Shown here: positions 7,036 to 9,167 of the stretch, one piece after another
Layout of the letters: the number at the start of each line of letters is the position of its first letter
How positions within the stretch are numbered: the stretch's first letter is position 1
DNA from: JBNJGT01 sp046496745
GTDB lineage: Archaea > Nanobdellota > Nanobdellia > Woesearchaeales > JACJVW01
Direction: 5' to 3'
NCBI GenBank assembly: GCA_046496745.1
Contig: JAWOGQ010000002.1
Location: 1-9,167, forward strand
DNA length: 9,167 nucleotides
The notes under the pieces: generated by a model
Databases searched by the model: none
What the model saw: the letters and a program-made list of their open reading frames with translations, nothing else
Told to the model about the DNA's origin: nothing
Position numbers and translations under genes: made by a program

Positions 7036-7709
7036 AAACAGTGGAACTTTCCTTCCTGAGAGGGTTGGTATTTGTCTCTTGCTCTTATCAATGATTCAAT
7101 CCTGTGCTCGATCTGAATGTCATGGCATACATTTGGACAGCTTTCATTCACCTCAATGAAATCAGCGTAGGGTATTACTTTGTTCATGCAATCAATTGTA
7201 CTTGTAAGGCGATCCTGCCTGGGATGGCCCATTATGCTTACGCCTATTGGAAAATCTTTGGGTTCGTAACATTGCCTGAATGAATCGATATTTCTTATTA
7301 CAGCATCTGCTCCTTTGCTTGGAAGACCTAGACTGTTGATTGCTGCTCTGGATCTGGGAAGAGGAACCCAAGGGTTAACATTATTGTACTTCATATAATT
7401 CCCGCTATGCGGTTCATTCAATACTGTCCCGACAACCGCAAAACCTGCGCCCATTGAATAACTGAAAGGCAACAAATCGCCGTCCTTGTCAAATCCTGCA
7501 GCATTACCCAGGTCGTTTCTGAAATTGAGACCTTTATAGGTGACAGGATTACATGGTGCTACTGCACGCGGTCTTTCTCGTGCCAGGGCTTTGAGCATGG
7601 GAGTGCGAGCCTGGGAGTATGCCTTGATCATTGCAAGATTGGATAAAAAAAAGGGCAAAAAAGTACGGGTTGCGCCTTCAAGGTGCATTACCTTTTCTAC
7701 GATACCCAT
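7032..7709 (-). CDS. pyrD: Dihydroorotate dehydrogenase, N-terminal part (first frame of a split pyrD)
   Basis: PyrD oxidises dihydroorotate to orotate using FMN. The 225-residue frame holds the N-terminal helices (residues about 14-43), which in class 2 enzymes contact the membrane quinone. Next come NDLGNAAGFDKDGD (66-79, FMN contact and substrate-binding Lys), VGTV (93-96), INSLGLPSKGAD (124-135) and VNESCPNV (187-194). The residue before PN is Cys191, as in class 1 enzymes, where class 2 proteins usually have Ser. From about residue 216 the frame loses homology and runs into a stop at 7032-7034. A single -1 shift near 7045-7065 would join it to the next frame as a 361-residue protein, normal for class 2. 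The ATG at 7709 has a TATA element about 26 bases upstream. Confidence 0.88.
   Translation of the reverse strand: MGIVEKVMHLEGATRTFLPFFLSNLAMIKAYSQARTPMLKALARERPRAVAPCNPVTYKGLNFRNDLGNAAGFDKDGDLLPFSYSMGAGFAVVGTVLNEPHSGNYMKYNNVNPWVPLPRSRAAINSLGLPSKGADAVIRNIDSFRQCYEPKDFPIGVSIMGHPRQDRLTSTIDCMNKVIPYADFIEVNESCPNVCHDIQIEHRIESLIRARDKYQPSQEGKFHCL
7033..7095 (-). other. Frame break in pyrD (-1 shift or one missing base)
   Basis: Both frames are open together only in this interval. The N-terminal frame reads RDKYQ then loses family sense, while the other frame reads TLSGRKVPLFVKLAS. The smoothest join is near 7065, where re-reading one A of CAA gives YQ-TLSGRK, as if one base were lost from CAAACCC. 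A second possible join is the A-AAG at about 7047-7050. There is no classic X-XXY-YYZ slippery heptamer in the correct phase, so a sequencing or assembly deletion, or a real inactivating mutation, is more likely than programmed frameshifting. Confidence 0.75.
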
Positions 7710-7730
7710 ACTTTACGGGATAACTCCTTT

Positions 7731-7740
7731 CTATAACTAT
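7731..7740 (-). promoter_or_regulatory. TATA box of the pyrD-pyrC operon
   Basis: The minus strand reads ATAGTTATAG, centred about 26 bases upstream of the pyrD ATG (7709), in the 42-base gap after the RNase HI gene. No promoter is visible inside the operon. Confidence 0.5.
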
Positions 7741-7751
7741 GTTGTTTACTA

Positions 7752-8327
7752 CTAGAGTCTCAAGGCTTTTTTTGCAAGCTCATCAGCAAGGTCGTTATAG
7801 TAGTCTCCGGAGTGAGCCTTGATTTTTCGGAAAGTGATCGTGATTTTTTTCCTTTGCTTCTGTATGAAGTCATGGTAGTATTGAGTATGCTCGTTATTAC
7901 GTTTCCAGAGACCATTAGCCCACATCTCTATCCCTGCATAATCATAACGGATCTCAATTGCATTTTCACCGATTGATATCGCATAGTCAATGGCTTTCAT
8001 TGCACCCATCAACTCACCGTAAACCTGGCGCATGCTTGCTCCCTTGCGGCCTTTGCCATTCATCTTCTTTATCACTTTTCCATCCTTGAGGATAACAAGA
8101 CCGTAAGAATATTCCCCTGCATGAAAGCTTCCATCAACATATGCGACGAGACCTTTAATCTCTTCCTGGGAAGGTTGTTGATTCTTTATGTATTCCTGTG
8201 CTTCACTTTTGGTTTTGAATTTCTTGAACTGGGCGTTGGGATAGCCTATCACCTTTTCCTTGCATTCATCCCAATTTGTATATATTGCAGGAGTCTTTCC
8301 CCGTCCGTTTAGAACTGCGTAGTACAC
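7752..8327 (-). CDS. rnhA: Ribonuclease HI with N-terminal hybrid-binding domain
   Basis: This enzyme cuts the RNA strand of RNA-DNA hybrids (R-loops, replication primers). Residues 1-45 are the viroplasmin-like hybrid-binding domain seen in eukaryotic RNase H1 (YYAVLNGR, IYTNWDECKEKV, FKKFKTKSEAQEYI). The RNase H fold follows from about 58. Its catalytic residues are all in place: Asp65 in VDGS, Glu105 in GELM, Asp129 in RYDYAG and Asp182 in NDLADELA, with the assisting His172 in AHSG. The protein (191 residues) is complete and should be cytoplasmic. The start is a GTG, supported by a TATA element exactly 26 bases upstream, as for the other leaderless genes here. It lies 21 bases behind the kinase-receiver gene and 42 before pyrD, each with its own promoter. 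Confidence 0.93.
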   Translation of the reverse strand: MYYAVLNGRGKTPAIYTNWDECKEKVIGYPNAQFKKFKTKSEAQEYIKNQQPSQEEIKGLVAYVDGSFHAGEYSYGLVILKDGKVIKKMNGKGRKGASMRQVYGELMGAMKAIDYAISIGENAIEIRYDYAGIEMWANGLWKRNNEHTQYYHDFIQKQRKKITITFRKIKAHSGDYYNDLADELAKKALRL

Positions 8328-8348
8328 TGTCTTTACTATACCAGAACT

Positions 8349-8357
8349 TTATTTAAA
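8349..8357 (-). promoter_or_regulatory. TATA box of the RNase HI gene
   Basis: The minus strand reads TTTAAATAA, centred 26 bases upstream of the GTG start at 8327. The TAA within it is also the stop codon of the upstream kinase-receiver frame (8349-8351), so promoter and stop share bases. Confidence 0.6.
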
Positions 8358-9119
8358 TTTATCTACAGACTCTATTATCTCAAAAAGCTTGCTGAGGCTG
8401 AAGGGTTTCTCAATAAATCCATCAATACCAGATGAAATAGAATCCTGCTGGTCTTTTTCCTGATAGCCGCTCATAATATATATAGGAGTTGTTGTGTCAG
8501 TTTTTCTTATCTTGCTGCAGAATTCCATGCCATTGGTGCCGGGCATCACCATATCAGTAAAGATTATATCGAAATCCTTTTCCTGATAAAGAGCATACCC
8601 TTCTTTTGCATCAGGGGCAGTAGTGACCTCATAACCTTTATTCGTAAGTGCCTGACTGGCCATGTTACGTATCATGTCTTCATCATCAATAAAAAGAACC
8701 CTGGCTGATCCTTCTCTATATACTTTCTTTTCAATACTTTCTTGTTTTGTTCTCTTTATTGAAGGAAGATATATCTGAATGGTGGTTCCGTGATTATCAT
8801 CAGAATTGGTGTCAACAGTGATATAGCCTTGGTGTTTCTTCACTATACTATAGGTCATGGCAAGGCCCATACCTGTGCCTTTTTCTTTTGTGGTGTAAAA
8901 TGGCTCGAACATCCTGTCACGTGTGTTTGCATCCATACCAGTACCTTTGTCCTCAACACTGAGCCTTACGTATTCACCCTTTTCAATGGTATCAGTAAGG
9001 GTTAATAAAGAGGTCTCAACTGTGATATCTTCTGTTTCAATGCAGCAGAGGCAACCCTTGGTGCTGAAAGACGGAAGAAGTATGGAAAAGTATGTGGGCT
9101 TGAAAAACCTTCCCTGCAT
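8349..9119 (-). CDS. Histidine kinase ATPase fragment fused to a response-regulator receiver domain (probably 5'-truncated)
   Basis: Residues about 28-119 are the C-terminal part of a histidine kinase ATPase domain: IETEDITVE, G1 box EDKGTGM (57-63), F box FEPFYTTK (72-79), G2 box GTGMGLAM (82-89). A receiver domain follows (about 141-253) with the acidic pair Asp146/Asp147, phospho-acceptor Asp190 in FTDMVMPG, Ser218 in IMSGY and Lys239 in EKPF (numbers from the TTG at 9122; subtract one for the ATG at 9119). The receiver looks functional. The N box (NxxxNAxxA), the phospho-acceptor His helix and any sensor are absent. I looked for the N box in all three minus frames out to 9167 and did not find it. 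The first 25 or so residues resemble no kinase, and no TATA box stands before 9119. It may be the remains of a hybrid kinase cut near 9040, or a contig-edge artefact. Confidence 0.75.
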   Translation of the reverse strand: MQGRFFKPTYFSILLPSFSTKGCLCCIETEDITVETSLLTLTDTIEKGEYVRLSVEDKGTGMDANTRDRMFEPFYTTKEKGTGMGLAMTYSIVKKHQGYITVDTNSDDNHGTTIQIYLPSIKRTKQESIEKKVYREGSARVLFIDDEDMIRNMASQALTNKGYEVTTAPDAKEGYALYQEKDFDIIFTDMVMPGTNGMEFCSKIRKTDTTTPIYIMSGYQEKDQQDSISSGIDGFIEKPFSLSKLFEIIESVDKFK

Positions 9120-9167
9120 CAAGTCAGCCCAGGCATGCTATGTCAAAAAGTGAGGAGTTCTTACTTT

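Noticed and set aside
7040..7070. Programmed -1 ribosomal frameshifting as the explanation for the pyrD break.
   Set aside because: No classic slippery heptamer in phase and no obvious stimulatory stem-loop seen by eye; kept only as a possibility in the finding.

Overview
The window looks like a compact archaeal chromosome segment. The evidence is a TrmB-type regulator, an archaeal-style ScpA, and a TATA element centred about 25-30 bases upstream of nearly every first-gene start codon, with no Shine-Dalgarno motif at the right distance (a leaderless pattern). The mix of reduced spacing, UPF0182, a GGDEF protein and a two-component protein would fit a Woesearchaeota-like (DPANN) or other poorly cultured archaeal lineage. 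That placement is inference and cannot be proved from this window.

Layout, left to right. (1) The C-terminal part of a GGDEF diguanylate cyclase-type protein enters from the left edge (+) and overlaps by 7 bases, tail to tail, with a TrmB-family transcription regulator (-). (2) The TrmB gene is divergent from an unrecognised 172-codon gene (+). Their TATA boxes face apart around a small inverted repeat. (3) The 3' end of the unknown gene runs 92 bases antisense into the end of a large UPF0182 membrane protein gene (-), which lies downstream of scpA (-). (4) A 233-base gap upstream of scpA contains a possible 33-codon small gene. (5) A pyrimidine operon (-) encodes dihydroorotate dehydrogenase, split into two reading frames by a -1 shift, followed by dihydroorotase with an ATGA overlap. 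(6) RNase HI with an N-terminal hybrid-binding domain (-). (7) At the right edge, a histidine kinase ATPase fragment fused to a receiver domain (-). It lacks the kinase N box and phospho-acceptor domain, and its homology stops abruptly near position 9040.

PyrD and PyrC carry out consecutive steps of de novo UMP synthesis (carbamoyl-aspartate to dihydroorotate to orotate). ScpA is a chromosome-organisation subunit, RNase HI removes RNA from RNA-DNA hybrids, and the GGDEF, TrmB and receiver proteins are regulatory. I see no phage, IS element, CRISPR array, tRNA or rRNA, and no convincing new multi-gene system. The points most worth checking are the pyrD frame break with its class-1-like catalytic Cys, the truncated kinase at the right edge, the unknown gene with its long antisense overlap, and the small gene candidate.
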